DNA of 64,000 nt, from positions 4,216,001-4,280,000 of the forward strand of contig NC_016818.1 of assembly GCF_000241955.1 (NCBI RefSeq), given 5' to 3'. A program made the translations under genes and the position numbers. Source of the DNA: Rahnella aquatilis CIP 78.65 = ATCC 33071 (GTDB lineage: Bacteria; Pseudomonadota; Gammaproteobacteria; Enterobacterales; Enterobacteriaceae). The notes below the pieces were generated by a model. The model worked only from the letters and a program-made list of their open reading frames with translations, made no database searches and was not told the DNA's origin. Below are positions 16,892 to 24,771 of this stretch, piece by piece; position 1 is the first letter of the stretch; each line of letters begins with the position of its first letter.

Positions 16892-17764
16892 ATGACCCCA
16901 CGTAAAGCACTGCAAACAGCAATTTCCAATGTGGCAGTCTGGCGCAACGGCGACCAGTGCGCGCCGCATAAACCTCTGCTGTTGCTTTATGTTCTGTCGC
17001 AATACCTGAACGGTCATTCCCGACTCTTCGACTACGGGCAAGAGATCCACGAGCCGTTGACGAAATTGCTGGCGGACTTCGGCCCTAAACGGCGCGACTA
17101 CTATCCTAATATGCCTTTCTGGCGGTTGAGGACTGACGGGTTCTGGACGCTGGAAAATACTGAAGGCTGTAAGCCACGCAAGGGCAATATTCAACCAACA
17201 AAACGTGAGCTGATTGAGAATCATGTATCGGGTGGTTTTGACGAAAGCAGCTACCAGATCCTTCGTGAAGCGCCGGAAATGATTAACAAGCTGGCGCAAC
17301 AGATCATGGCAGAGCGCTTTCCGGAAAGTCTGCAGATACTTCTCGCAGACCGTCTGGGGTTTGATTTTACGTCACTGATGAAAGCGCGCGATCCGCGTTT
17401 CAGGGAGATTGTTCTTCGGGCATATCACTCGCGCTGCGCAATATGTGGCTACGATTTGCGGCTGGATGGCGCACTCGTAGGACTGGAGGCGGCGCATATC
17501 CGCTGGAAACAATACGGCGGGCCATGCGAAGTGAATAACGGACTGGCCCTTTGTTCCCTGCATCATTCCGCCTTTGATATGGGAGCGATAGGAATAGACG
17601 AACATATGACTATCCGTATTTCCGGTGGCGTAAACCGCAGCCCGGTTGTCGATCACCTTTTCTGGCAGCGTGACGGCAAACAACTTTATTTGCCGCAGGA
17701 TAAAGTTTACTGGCCAGCGGAAAGGTTTATTGAATGGCATCAGAGTCAGGTGTTTAAGAGTTGA
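16892..17764 (+). CDS. Phosphorothioate-dependent type IV restriction endonuclease, SBD-HNH (ScoMcrA/SprMcrA-like)
   Basis: 290 residues. The N-terminal half has the sulfur-binding-domain pattern of these enzymes (HKPLLLLYVLSQYLNG, then YYPNMPFWRLRTDGFWTLE near 70-90). The C-terminal part is an HNH nuclease with CAICGYDL, LEAAHIRWKQYGG, NNGLALCSLHHSAFD near 180-230, including the Cys pairs of a zinc knuckle. The family cuts DNA carrying phosphorothioate (Dnd) modification and so restricts modified invading DNA. No dnd or ssp genes lie in the window, as expected for a type IV enzyme, which must not coexist with the matching modification. The sulfur-binding call is by motif resemblance. Confidence 0.8.
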   Translation: MTPRKALQTAISNVAVWRNGDQCAPHKPLLLLYVLSQYLNGHSRLFDYGQEIHEPLTKLLADFGPKRRDYYPNMPFWRLRTDGFWTLENTEGCKPRKGNIQPTKRELIENHVSGGFDESSYQILREAPEMINKLAQQIMAERFPESLQILLADRLGFDFTSLMKARDPRFREIVLRAYHSRCAICGYDLRLDGALVGLEAAHIRWKQYGGPCEVNNGLALCSLHHSAFDMGAIGIDEHMTIRISGGVNRSPVVDHLFWQRDGKQLYLPQDKVYWPAERFIEWHQSQVFKS

Positions 17765-17873
17765 GGGTTTTCGAATCGGCTAACAGAAAACCGTTAGAAA
17801 TGTTTTTTTATACGCTGGCATGGCAGATAGAAACCACGTTTCACCTACCCCATGCATGGAGATTTTATACTAA

Positions 17874-17895
17874 TGGTGCGAAGGCCGGACTCGAA
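17874..17895 (+). repeat. Copy of the leuX 3' end: distal attachment site of the island
   Basis: This sequence repeats the tRNA-Leu 3' end found at 23250-23272 with a single-base deletion; 17 consecutive bases (17879-17895 and 23256-23272) are identical. Such a displaced tRNA tail marks the far end of an element integrated into leuX by site-specific recombination. Confidence 0.85.
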
Positions 17896-18291
17896 TAAAA
17901 ATTTCAAGCCATTGAAATTAAAATAAAAAAACATAAAAAATAATTTATTGACCACCAAAATGACCACCAGATTTGATATCAGAACTAACTATGTAATTTT
18001 CCTCTGTGGCGACTAAGGTTTACCAGTCGTTGAGATAAATAATTAATAGCTTCGTTTAACAGTTCAAATATTGAACGTGTCATACTGTAATAGTCAAAGT
18101 AACGATAGTTCAAACTGGCATTCCTCAAAAATCAGGTTTCAGAATTATGATATTCTCAGTTTAAAATTCCATACCACCTTAAATATTAGAAATAATTTTT
18201 TAAAGAGTGCCACTACAAATAACTAAAATTTATGAAACCAATTAAAGTGAATAAAAAACCAAAAAAATTAACTCATCATAACGTGAATATA
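17896..18291. other. AT-rich non-coding end of the island
   Basis: About 400 bp with no gene. It contains the tandem GACCACCAAAAT/GACCACCAGATT (17949-17973), the kind of short direct repeat that can bind integrase arms near an attachment site. Otherwise featureless. Confidence 0.4.
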
Positions 18292-18921
18292 TTATTCTAA
18301 AATCAGAAAATAAACAGGCCTATAGCCTCCACCCAAAAATCGACCAAAGTACCCGTTGTTATCTGAATAGGTTATCTTATTTAACTCAGATATAACTTCA
18401 ATACACTCCTGCCATATTAATGGTTTACATATAGCATCTATCAAGCAAGGTATATCATCTTTATTAATTATATTAATATCACTGCAAAACTCATTCATCT
18501 CAAGTATCTCATTGCTGTTTGCCCTACAAAAAAACTCAGCATCATTAATAGGATGCTTACTATTACTCAAATCAAACCAAACATAACTATCTTCATTCGA
18601 GAGATTCATAATAGAATCAACGGAAATAAATCCTGAAATAGTAGCCACACCGTATTTTCGTGCATGGAGTGCATAACGTAAAATGTTCTTGTTTACTTTT
18701 CCGGAGACATAGCCATTTTTTCCACAGAGTTTTGGTCGTCTAGCAAACATTGCCAAAACTTTAACACGACCTGATAAGTTCTGAGCTAAAGATATATTGT
18801 TTCCTTCTCTAGTTCTCCAAAAATAGATAGGTACTATCCTTGAATTATTTTTGGCCAATACCCCAATCACAGCTGGTATAAGTGAATATTCCGCTGTCCG
18901 CTCCGAGAAAAAGCTTGCCAT
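18292..18921 (-). CDS. Hypothetical island protein
   Basis: 209 residues, start MASFFSERTAEYSLIPAVIG. No family is recognised. Mixed alpha/beta character with positively charged stretches (ARRPKLCGKNGYVSGKVNKN); no signal peptide, no clear membrane helix, no obvious catalytic motif. Very AT-rich codons (Ile ATA, Asn AAT), consistent with foreign origin. It stands alone on the minus strand with 400 bp of AT-rich sequence on either side, so it probably has its own promoter. It may be part of the same cargo as the next three genes. Confidence 0.55.
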   Translation of the reverse strand: MASFFSERTAEYSLIPAVIGVLAKNNSRIVPIYFWRTREGNNISLAQNLSGRVKVLAMFARRPKLCGKNGYVSGKVNKNILRYALHARKYGVATISGFISVDSIMNLSNEDSYVWFDLSNSKHPINDAEFFCRANSNEILEMNEFCSDINIINKDDIPCLIDAICKPLIWQECIEVISELNKITYSDNNGYFGRFLGGGYRPVYFLILE

Positions 18922-19356
18922 ACCACACCACCTTATTATTAGGATGCAATAAATGCCATAGTATCTTCCAGTACGATCGTTACACTGTATATCCGACCAA
19001 AAACCATACCTTTCAAAATTAAGAATAGTACTTTTAGCCTTTAAATTACATATTTTATAATAGCAATATAATCAAGATAATGTAAATGTCCACATAAACT
19101 TAAGCCCTTAAAATTCCGGACAATCATAACCCGATAAATAACCACAAGAATTAGGTGATTTTAGTTCACTCGGTTAATATTTATTAATATCGTTGAATGT
19201 GATTTCTTCACGCAGCAAAACATCTAATTTAAGCTTTAGAGATCATACCTATCTATTCTATAGCTCATTGTAATTAATAGCATTAATTAAATATAAATGG
19301 ATAGCGATGGTTTTGTTTGCTATAATAAAAAAAGTATTTTACCAGGTCGATACAAG
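18922..19356. other. AT-rich divergent promoter region in the island
   Basis: About 435 bp between two divergent island genes with no gene-like frame. It presumably carries both promoters; none could be fixed among the many AT-rich hexamers. Confidence 0.4.
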
Positions 19357-20157
19357 ATGTCTGATTTATTGAGAGAACAAGATATTAAAGTAGCCTTGAT
19401 TAATTGGCTATATAATAAAGGTTTATTAGAGAATGCCACACTCATTAATGAGATGGTGGTCGCTAATTGGAGCCGTCGTGTTGATTTAGCTATAGCCAAC
19501 GGGCACCTACAAGCATTTGAAATAAAAAGCGATTTTGACACTCTTAAAAGATTGGATGGCCAGTTAGCTACATTTACATCTCGTTTCGAAAAGGTTACCG
19601 TGGTTTGCTCTTCGCGCTTCACTTATGAAGTAACAAAGAAAGTACAACCCGACGTTGGCATTATAGAGTTTTCAAATACTATTCGAGGTGTTAAATTCAA
19701 GGTAGTTCAACGGGGTAGGCTCTCTAATATTAATAATAAGAGAGTATTCTTAGGTTTCTTATTAAAAAAAGAACTCGCAAAAATTTTATTAGAAAACGAG
19801 ATATACACTCAAAATGGTTCAAGTAGATCTTATCTTGAAAATTTAGCTGAGAATATATCATTAGCGAAAATCCGAGACTTTACCTTAAGAGCCATCAAGA
19901 CTCGCTATCAAGAAACATCTGATAGTTATGTAGGCATGCTAATCCAAAATAAAAAAATAACAAACCAAGATCTTAATTTATTAAGTAAAGCTAAAAAAAA
20001 GAAGGAGCTCGAGAGCATCTACTTAAATGTATTATCTAATTCTAGTACTCAATCTAACTTGAGTTTCCATAAAATTGACGTTGAGGATTTCATAAATAAG
20101 CATGGCGGTGACATCAATGTCATCCCCCAGAATGTACTGAAAAGAGTTATAAAATAG
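19357..20157 (+). CDS. sce7726 family protein, PD-(D/E)XK-like
   Basis: 266 residues; start chosen at MSDLLREQDIKVALINWL, with an AGG-type site about 8 nt upstream, rather than the ATG 20 codons earlier. Seen: RRVDLAIANG, then AFEIKSDFDTLKRLDGQL near residues 40-70, the D...E-x-K plus downstream Q arrangement of restriction-like nucleases and the signature of the sce7726 family. The family is uncharacterised but is often found in accessory regions. Converges on the Beta-family gene with 31 bp between. The C-terminal half is lysine-rich and helical. Confidence 0.75.
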   Translation: MSDLLREQDIKVALINWLYNKGLLENATLINEMVVANWSRRVDLAIANGHLQAFEIKSDFDTLKRLDGQLATFTSRFEKVTVVCSSRFTYEVTKKVQPDVGIIEFSNTIRGVKFKVVQRGRLSNINNKRVFLGFLLKKELAKILLENEIYTQNGSSRSYLENLAENISLAKIRDFTLRAIKTRYQETSDSYVGMLIQNKKITNQDLNLLSKAKKKKELESIYLNVLSNSSTQSNLSFHKIDVEDFINKHGGDINVIPQNVLKRVIK

Positions 20158-20188
20158 GGGATCTCTCCCCTTACTTTACACATCAAAT

Positions 20189-21250
20189 TCAAAATATATC
20201 ATCATCTTCAGATATATATTTTAGCGCATTTGACAAATCTATTTGCTTCGTTATATGTAAATTTACTCGTACCGCAATCCATTTAGCAGGACTTCCCATT
20301 CCCGATATCTCACCAAGAGAAGCATTCCGTATCATTTCTGCTCCCCATGAATCATCCTCTTGATAATTTGGGTATGAACTAAGGATCGCCCTAGCTGCAT
20401 CGATATATCCTTTTGAGTCAATGCCTGGTCTTCTTTCAAAATACCATGCATCATCCAATGCCACATCAATTCTAGGAACATATCTTCCTCCAACCTCGTC
20501 GTATACAACGGAGTGGATAGAACCATGATCACCATAGATAGCTACGCTTTGTCCGCCAATGGCTTGATGAAAGTCTCTTTCAATTATATCAATAAAACCA
20601 CTCTGGCCATCTGCACGACAAAAACTAGTAACAGAATTTGGGAAACTAGTTGTTAGCACACTTATTATAGCCTCAGGAATCTCAGTTCTTATTTGATTAA
20701 TTGCACTTATTGCAGCGGATGTTGCGATCGAAATATTACCCCTAATATAACTCAAATCAATAAAGACAAGTGCATTTTCTGGTCTATCAAGAGAGATTAA
20801 TGAACTAAGTACTTTATTAATATCAGTATTCAGATTACGAATTCTGAATGCTATTGATCCACGCTCTCTTTCCAATATTTTGGCTTGAAGAGAAATATCT
20901 CTCAATCTTGCAGAGTCAGGCATCTGTACAATAGGAACAATACTTTCGCTCTGTGAACAAAAATCGATCCATTTTTTAAAGTTACTATCTGGTGATAATA
21001 ATTCAAAACTTGAGTTACAGTGATGCTTATTTTCTTGTGTGACATCCAAAATGAATGGATTACCATCCATTGCTTCTATTGTTTTATCTAAGGAGACCTG
21101 TATTTCATCCGATCTTGGCCATTTACCTAAAGTTATTACAGGTAATATTTTTTCTTTCTTATCACTAGCAACTTTACTTAAACCTAGAATTTCTGCCGCA
21201 CGCGTCCTGAGTGCAGGATAATACGAGTAATCATCAAAATTTACTTTCAT
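20189..21250 (-). CDS. Beta family protein (Beta_protein domain)
   Basis: 353 residues; start at MKVNFDDYSYYPALRTRAAE, which has a strong GGGAGGGG ribosome site. The opening YYPALRTRAAE, the ILPVITLGKWPRSDEI segment and the repeated (V/L)FIDLSYI / ISVLTTSFPNSVT strands match the Beta_protein family, a TIM-barrel-like group related to a phage-encoded protein and of unknown activity. The start follows the stop of the upstream membrane protein by one base, so the two are translationally coupled. Relatives of this family often neighbour sce7726 proteins, as here. Confidence 0.75.
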   Translation of the reverse strand: MKVNFDDYSYYPALRTRAAEILGLSKVASDKKEKILPVITLGKWPRSDEIQVSLDKTIEAMDGNPFILDVTQENKHHCNSSFELLSPDSNFKKWIDFCSQSESIVPIVQMPDSARLRDISLQAKILERERGSIAFRIRNLNTDINKVLSSLISLDRPENALVFIDLSYIRGNISIATSAAISAINQIRTEIPEAIISVLTTSFPNSVTSFCRADGQSGFIDIIERDFHQAIGGQSVAIYGDHGSIHSVVYDEVGGRYVPRIDVALDDAWYFERRPGIDSKGYIDAARAILSSYPNYQEDDSWGAEMIRNASLGEISGMGSPAKWIAVRVNLHITKQIDLSNALKYISEDDDIF

Positions 21251-21251
21251 T

Positions 21252-21665
21252 TCACACCCCTCCCAAATCACTAGAGTCTTGTTTTCCTAAAGCTCGCGGT
21301 ATTGCATTTATCTGTGGATTTTGTGTTGCAAGATATGCAGCTATACCTTCCATTTTTTCTTTTTGTTCAGAGATTGAGGCTAGTTCTATAATCAATTTTT
21401 GATTCTTTTCTGATAACTCCCTGCTCAACTTATTGTTGTTTTCGAGTATATCCCTAGTAATTATATCCTTTGCTTCCATCGCCTCTTTATTAGTTTTAAT
21501 TATCATTCGAATACTGCGCTGTGTAAGGTAGCCTATTATTAGTACAGTAAACCAGCCGGCACTAACAAGAAACCACTGAGATATACTTTGGTTTCTAATA
21601 TAACTTGTTGCTATAGCTATAAATAGACTTATTAGACCAACAATTCCATAGACATGATTTATCAT
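21252..21665 (-). CDS. Small membrane-anchored coiled-coil protein
   Basis: 137 residues. Two hydrophobic helices near the N-terminus (GIVGLISLFIAIATSYI and WFLVSAGWFTVLIIGYL) are followed by a charged heptad-like helix (about residues 55-105, ELSEKNQKLIIELASISEQKEK). The family is not recognised. It overlaps no other gene and is coupled to the Beta-family gene by a TGAAATG junction. A membrane sensor or anchor paired with a soluble protein is a common defence-operon layout; that function is inference. Confidence 0.6.
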   Translation of the reverse strand: MINHVYGIVGLISLFIAIATSYIRNQSISQWFLVSAGWFTVLIIGYLTQRSIRMIIKTNKEAMEAKDIITRDILENNNKLSRELSEKNQKLIIELASISEQKEKMEGIAAYLATQNPQINAIPRALGKQDSSDLGGV

Positions 21666-22465
21666 TCGACCACTCTCTTTTTCCTAAGATTGTCAAACTT
21701 ACCTTTATAAGAATATTACATATTTAAGCTTAATGTGCATACTTTCTTCCCTGTATAACCATGAAATGATAAAATCATTAAAATCAATAGTTTAAATTCA
21801 TGATGGTCTACTCTTGAGTTAAACAAATCTGACTCACCCTTGAATACTTTCATAATTGAAATATAACCTTGCTAACTAGTTACTATGCGATCTCCATACC
21901 CTTATCTGACTATTTCTCGCATGTACCTCACAGACTCCTAGAAAACTCATGTAGGTGGGGAACTTTTGATATGTATGTAGCACATGATAAATCATGCTCC
22001 TATCTGGACACATAGCACTTTAGTTTACTAACTGAATAGATGACTATCTCTAGTTATCACATAATCTATTTCTAAGCTGCAGAACCCTTCTGATATATAG
22101 TAACAATACTTTAAACCGTAGAATGCCATTAAATATCCAATGTTTTAAATTAATAATCTGCTTCTTGGGTTTTTCTGATAAGTAATCCAGAACTTTAGTT
22201 TCAAAGGATTCCCGCCAATCAGATATCATTTGGGTATCGCTCCACCTCGGCGCGCGCAATTCTCCCCGCCTGCCCGCTGCTGACTTAGCTCACTGGTTTT
22301 AATGCATGAAGTAAAACCTCTGAAAGCCCGTGTAGCAAGGGTTTTGAACCCTTTTGAGCACGCCGGATTGCATGCAAAACCATGCACCCTATGCATGCAG
22401 AGCTTACAAGGACAGGCTAGCCAGAGAAAAGGCTGTCAGGAGGGACGGTTTTGCACCGTATTAAT
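21666..22465. other. Island region without assignable genes
   Basis: About 800 bp. AT-rich to 22230, then GC-balanced from 22230 to 22465 with several ATGCATG-type palindromes. Short open frames at 22050-22259 (minus) and 22302-22499 (plus) have no convincing ribosome site or recognised homologue. The composition change at 22230 suggests a junction between cargo and the phage-derived part. Confidence 0.4.
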
Positions 22466-22496
22466 GAAAAATGCCGCCTTCTGCGAAAGCGGCACT
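22466..22496 (-). terminator. Terminator downstream of the Ogr/Delta-like gene
   Basis: On the minus strand, TGCCGC-TTTCGCAGAAG-GCGGCA is followed by TTTTT, 40 bp after the stop of the zinc-finger gene. Confidence 0.7.
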
Positions 22497-22533
22497 TGAG
22501 ATTATTTTTTGGGAATTGAAAGCGAGCTGAAAT

Positions 22534-22710
22534 TTATATTTTCCGCTTCAGATTTTCTCTTTTGACGATTTTACTGACACTTTCATTTGTTTTAAATGCG
22601 CATGAGCACTCCAGCCTGGTGCACTGATAATAAGACTCCTTTGTCTGTTCGGTGATATAACGGCTTGTGCGAATGTGAGAAACAGAGCTGCAAAGCGGGC
22701 AGCGCATCAT
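22534..22710 (-). CDS. Ogr/Delta family zinc-finger transcription activator (P2/P4-like)
   Basis: 58 residues, MMRCPLCSSVSHIRTSRYI..., too short for a standard ORF cut-off. Seen: CPLCSS and CTRLECSCAF give the CXXC...CXXXXC zinc-binding pattern, with SRYITEQTKESYYQCT between, the hallmark of P2 Ogr and P4 Delta, which activate phage late promoters by contacting RNA polymerase alpha. In P2-like phages ogr lies at the end of the genome next to the attachment site, and here it lies about 540 bp from leuX. It is followed by a terminator. Start at 22710, with GAG about 6 nt upstream. Confidence 0.85.
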   Translation of the reverse strand: MMRCPLCSSVSHIRTSRYITEQTKESYYQCTRLECSCAFKTNESVSKIVKRENLKRKI

Positions 22711-22716
22711 TTGCTC

Positions 22717-22827
22717 TTACCCCTTATTTGACTCGATACGCTGTGAGAGTTTTTGAGCCAGTAACTGCCTTGGCAGTCGACTTTGTACCAATGCCATATA
22801 AATACTTGGTAGCGCAGGAGAATGCAT
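22717..22827 (-). CDS. Possible small ORF or remnant upstream of the Ogr-like gene
   Basis: A 36-codon frame ending KLSQRIESNKG, whose stop is 6 bp before the Ogr-like start, so it could be coupled to it. It has no good ribosome site, and the frame upstream reads LAVGLVSSAC before a stop, so it may be the tail of a lost phage gene. Function unknown. Confidence 0.3.
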   Translation of the reverse strand: MHSPALPSIYMALVQSRLPRQLLAQKLSQRIESNKG

Positions 22828-23212
22828 ACATGCCGAACTGACCAATCCAACCGCCAGACAATCGCTTTACCAATTTCACTGCTGATGTTTTTAGAGGGTT
22901 CAACTAGTTACCCGTTTGGGTTTCCTGATAACTAATGTGGATAAGGCCCGCACTTTCCGTTTTACAACACGAACAAATATGAGATTCGATGTTCCCTGAA
23001 GTACCAGAGATCTGCGGCTTAACAGAATGAAGCCGGTTTTACCGATGATGAATGACACATGTGCAGGGGAGAGATAACCAATCCGATATTACTAACTATG
23101 TTTTATCGAATTCGGGAGACAGCTAATCGAAGCAGGATAGAACACATAATGAAGTTGATTTAAATGCTGAAAAGCGGGGCAAAGCCTTGCGGGGACTGAA
23201 TTTCACCCATAA
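22828..23212. other. Island end without genes
   Basis: About 385 bp between the phage-derived remnant and the leuX terminator. No gene is supported. Confidence 0.4.
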
Positions 23213-23240
23213 AAAAAGCCACCTGCAGGTGACTTAATTT
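23213..23240 (-). terminator. Terminator of leuX
   Basis: On the minus strand, GTCACCTGCAGGTGGC (a near-perfect palindrome) is followed by a run of T, just downstream of the tRNA. Confidence 0.8.
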
Positions 23241-23249
23241 ACATACTAT

Positions 23250-23334
23250 TGGTGCCGAAGGCCGGACTCGAACCGGCACACCTTGCGGCGGTTGATTTTG
23301 AATCAACTGCGTCTACCGATTTCGCCACTTCGGC
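23250..23334 (-). tRNA. leuX: tRNA-Leu(CAA)
   Basis: 85 nt with encoded CCA. The 7-bp acceptor stem GCCGAAG/CTTCGGC, the anticodon loop TTCAAAA (anticodon CAA) on a GTTGA/TCAAC stem, a long variable arm typical of leucine tRNAs and a GGTTCGAGTCC T-arm are all seen. It matches E. coli leuX apart from the variable arm. leuX is a well-known integration hotspot, used here by the island on its 3' side. Confidence 0.97.
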
Positions 23335-23363
23335 ACTGAAAGTAGTATGCGGAAAACGTGGGC

Positions 23364-23391
23364 ATTATACCCAGCCCAGCCGGTCACGCAA
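23364..23391 (-). promoter_or_regulatory. leuX promoter
   Basis: TTGCGT, 16 bp, then TATAAT in an extended TGGGTATAAT context, on the minus strand about 30 bp upstream of the mature tRNA 5' end. Confidence 0.75.
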
Positions 23392-23552
23392 TAGTTATCC
23401 CGCCTTGTTCGGTTTAAGTGTTGAAAAAACAGTCATACTCCGCAACACAGTGAGGATTTGCTGACAAAAATCTTCCGTTTGCCCACGTTTTTCCAATGCC
23501 GTTTCTCAAACTTCGCATTAGTATACAAATCACGAATAGTCTTGCCCTGTTG

Positions 23553-24692
23553 ATGGATACCAGCTTGTTGAAAAAACTCTCACTTTCGCTCCTCGCGCTG
23601 GCCTTCGCCAGTACGCCTTTATGGAGCCACGCGCAGCAGAATGCGCGTCTGGCGTCGCAGGTCGTGGATGACCATGCAGAACACATCTTTTACGGCAGCG
23701 GCGCGATGGGAATGGCGCTGGTTGTCGTTGATAACAATCAGCAGGTTTTCCGCAGTTTCGGGGAAACCCGTCCCGGTTCCGATATCCGTCCGCGTGAAGA
23801 TTCCGTGGTGCGTATCGCCTCGCTGACCAAGCTGATTACCAGTGAAGTGCTGGTGAAAATGGCGCAGCAGGGCAAAGTCAGCATTAATGATCCGCTGCGT
23901 AAATATGCTCCGGCCGGTGCCCGCGTTCCTGCTTACAGCGGCACAAATCCGATCACCCTGTTGAATCTTGCCACCCACACCAGCGGTCTGCCGCGTGAGC
24001 AGCCGGGTGGTGCGGCGAACCGTGCCGTCTTCACCTGGCCGACCAAAAGTGATCGCTGGAGCTGGCTGAGTGTCGCGAAAATGACCGTGCCGCCGGGTGC
24101 CCGCGCCTCTTACTCCAATCTGGCGTTTGACCTGCTATCTGATGCCTTGTCGAAAGCCGCTAATCAGCCTTATACCCAGTTGCTGCGCGAGCAAATCACT
24201 CAGCCGCTGGGCATGGTCGATACCACGCTGACGCCTGACGCCAGCCAGTGTTCACGGCTGATGGAAGGTCTGCGTCCGAGCCCGTGTATTAACACGATAG
24301 CAGCAGCGGGCAGCGGTGGGCTGTATTCCACGCCTGCGGATATGGGCCGCTGGATGCGTCAGTTCCTCGGGCAGCGCACCACGACCGCCGATATGGCGCA
24401 GAAGATGTATTACAAGCGCACGGATCTGGTGTCACTCAAAGGGATGGATGTGCCGGGCATGGCGGACTCGCTGGGAATGGGCTGGGTCACGATGGCACCG
24501 ACCCCATTGCTGCCACGTATCATTCAGAAAACCGGCGGCGGCGGTGGCTTTATCACGTATGTCGCGATGGTGCCGCAGCGCGGTGTGGGTGTGTTCGTGG
24601 TGGTTACCCGCAGCGAGCTGACTAAGTTTAAAAATATGAGTGATGGCGTGAATAGTCTGGTGGCTGATCTGGTACGCAACAACGAGATCTGA
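23553..24692 (+). CDS. ampH: D,D-carboxypeptidase/D,D-endopeptidase, AmpH-type class C beta-lactamase relative
   Basis: 379 residues (E. coli AmpH 385). Periplasmic penicillin-binding enzyme acting in peptidoglycan recycling. Seen: a signal peptide (LLKKLSLSLLALAFASTPLWSHA), the serine motif SLTK near residue 75, the YSN motif in RASYSNLAFD near 190, and a KTGGGGGF box near 327. HIFYGSGAMGMALVVVD and VRIASLTKLITSE match AmpH closely. The start at 23553 gives a normal signal peptide; an upstream ATG (23496) would add 19 residues. Confidence 0.92.
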   Translation: MDTSLLKKLSLSLLALAFASTPLWSHAQQNARLASQVVDDHAEHIFYGSGAMGMALVVVDNNQQVFRSFGETRPGSDIRPREDSVVRIASLTKLITSEVLVKMAQQGKVSINDPLRKYAPAGARVPAYSGTNPITLLNLATHTSGLPREQPGGAANRAVFTWPTKSDRWSWLSVAKMTVPPGARASYSNLAFDLLSDALSKAANQPYTQLLREQITQPLGMVDTTLTPDASQCSRLMEGLRPSPCINTIAAAGSGGLYSTPADMGRWMRQFLGQRTTTADMAQKMYYKRTDLVSLKGMDVPGMADSLGMGWVTMAPTPLLPRIIQKTGGGGGFITYVAMVPQRGVGVFVVVTRSELTKFKNMSDGVNSLVADLVRNNEI

Positions 24693-24720
24693 CGGTTCAG
24701 TCTCTGTAGTAAGACGAAAA

Positions 24721-24755
24721 AAAAGCAGGCGCCTGTAAAGAGCCTGCTTTTTGTT
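24721..24755. terminator. Bidirectional terminator between ampH and lptG
   Basis: AAAAGCAGGC pairs with GCCTGCTTTT across an 11-nt loop between the two convergent genes, with T-runs on both strands. Confidence 0.85.
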
Positions 24756-24771
24756 TATCTGTACTGGTGTT

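Larger units (their letters stand above)
17874..23272. mobile_element. 5.4 kb AT-rich genomic island integrated at leuX, integrase lost
   Basis: The island lies between a copy of the leuX 3' end and leuX itself. It is clearly richer in A and T than the flanking chromosome. It carries an Ogr/Delta-type phage activator next to leuX, as P2/P4-like elements do, plus cargo genes of unknown function (18292-21665). No tyrosine recombinase gene or fragment is visible, so the element is either a relic or depends on an integrase in trans. Confidence 0.8.

Noticed and set aside
17949..17973. CRISPR-like repeat
   Set aside because: Only two short copies with no spacers; no CRISPR array or cas gene is present in the window.
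22050..22259. 69-residue frame on the minus strand in the island
   Set aside because: No ribosome site and no recognisable sequence; left as uncertain rather than called.
22302..22499. 65-residue frame in the phage-derived part of the island
   Set aside because: Considered as a P4-like small regulator but no family match was recognised; it overlaps the terminator of the Ogr-like gene.
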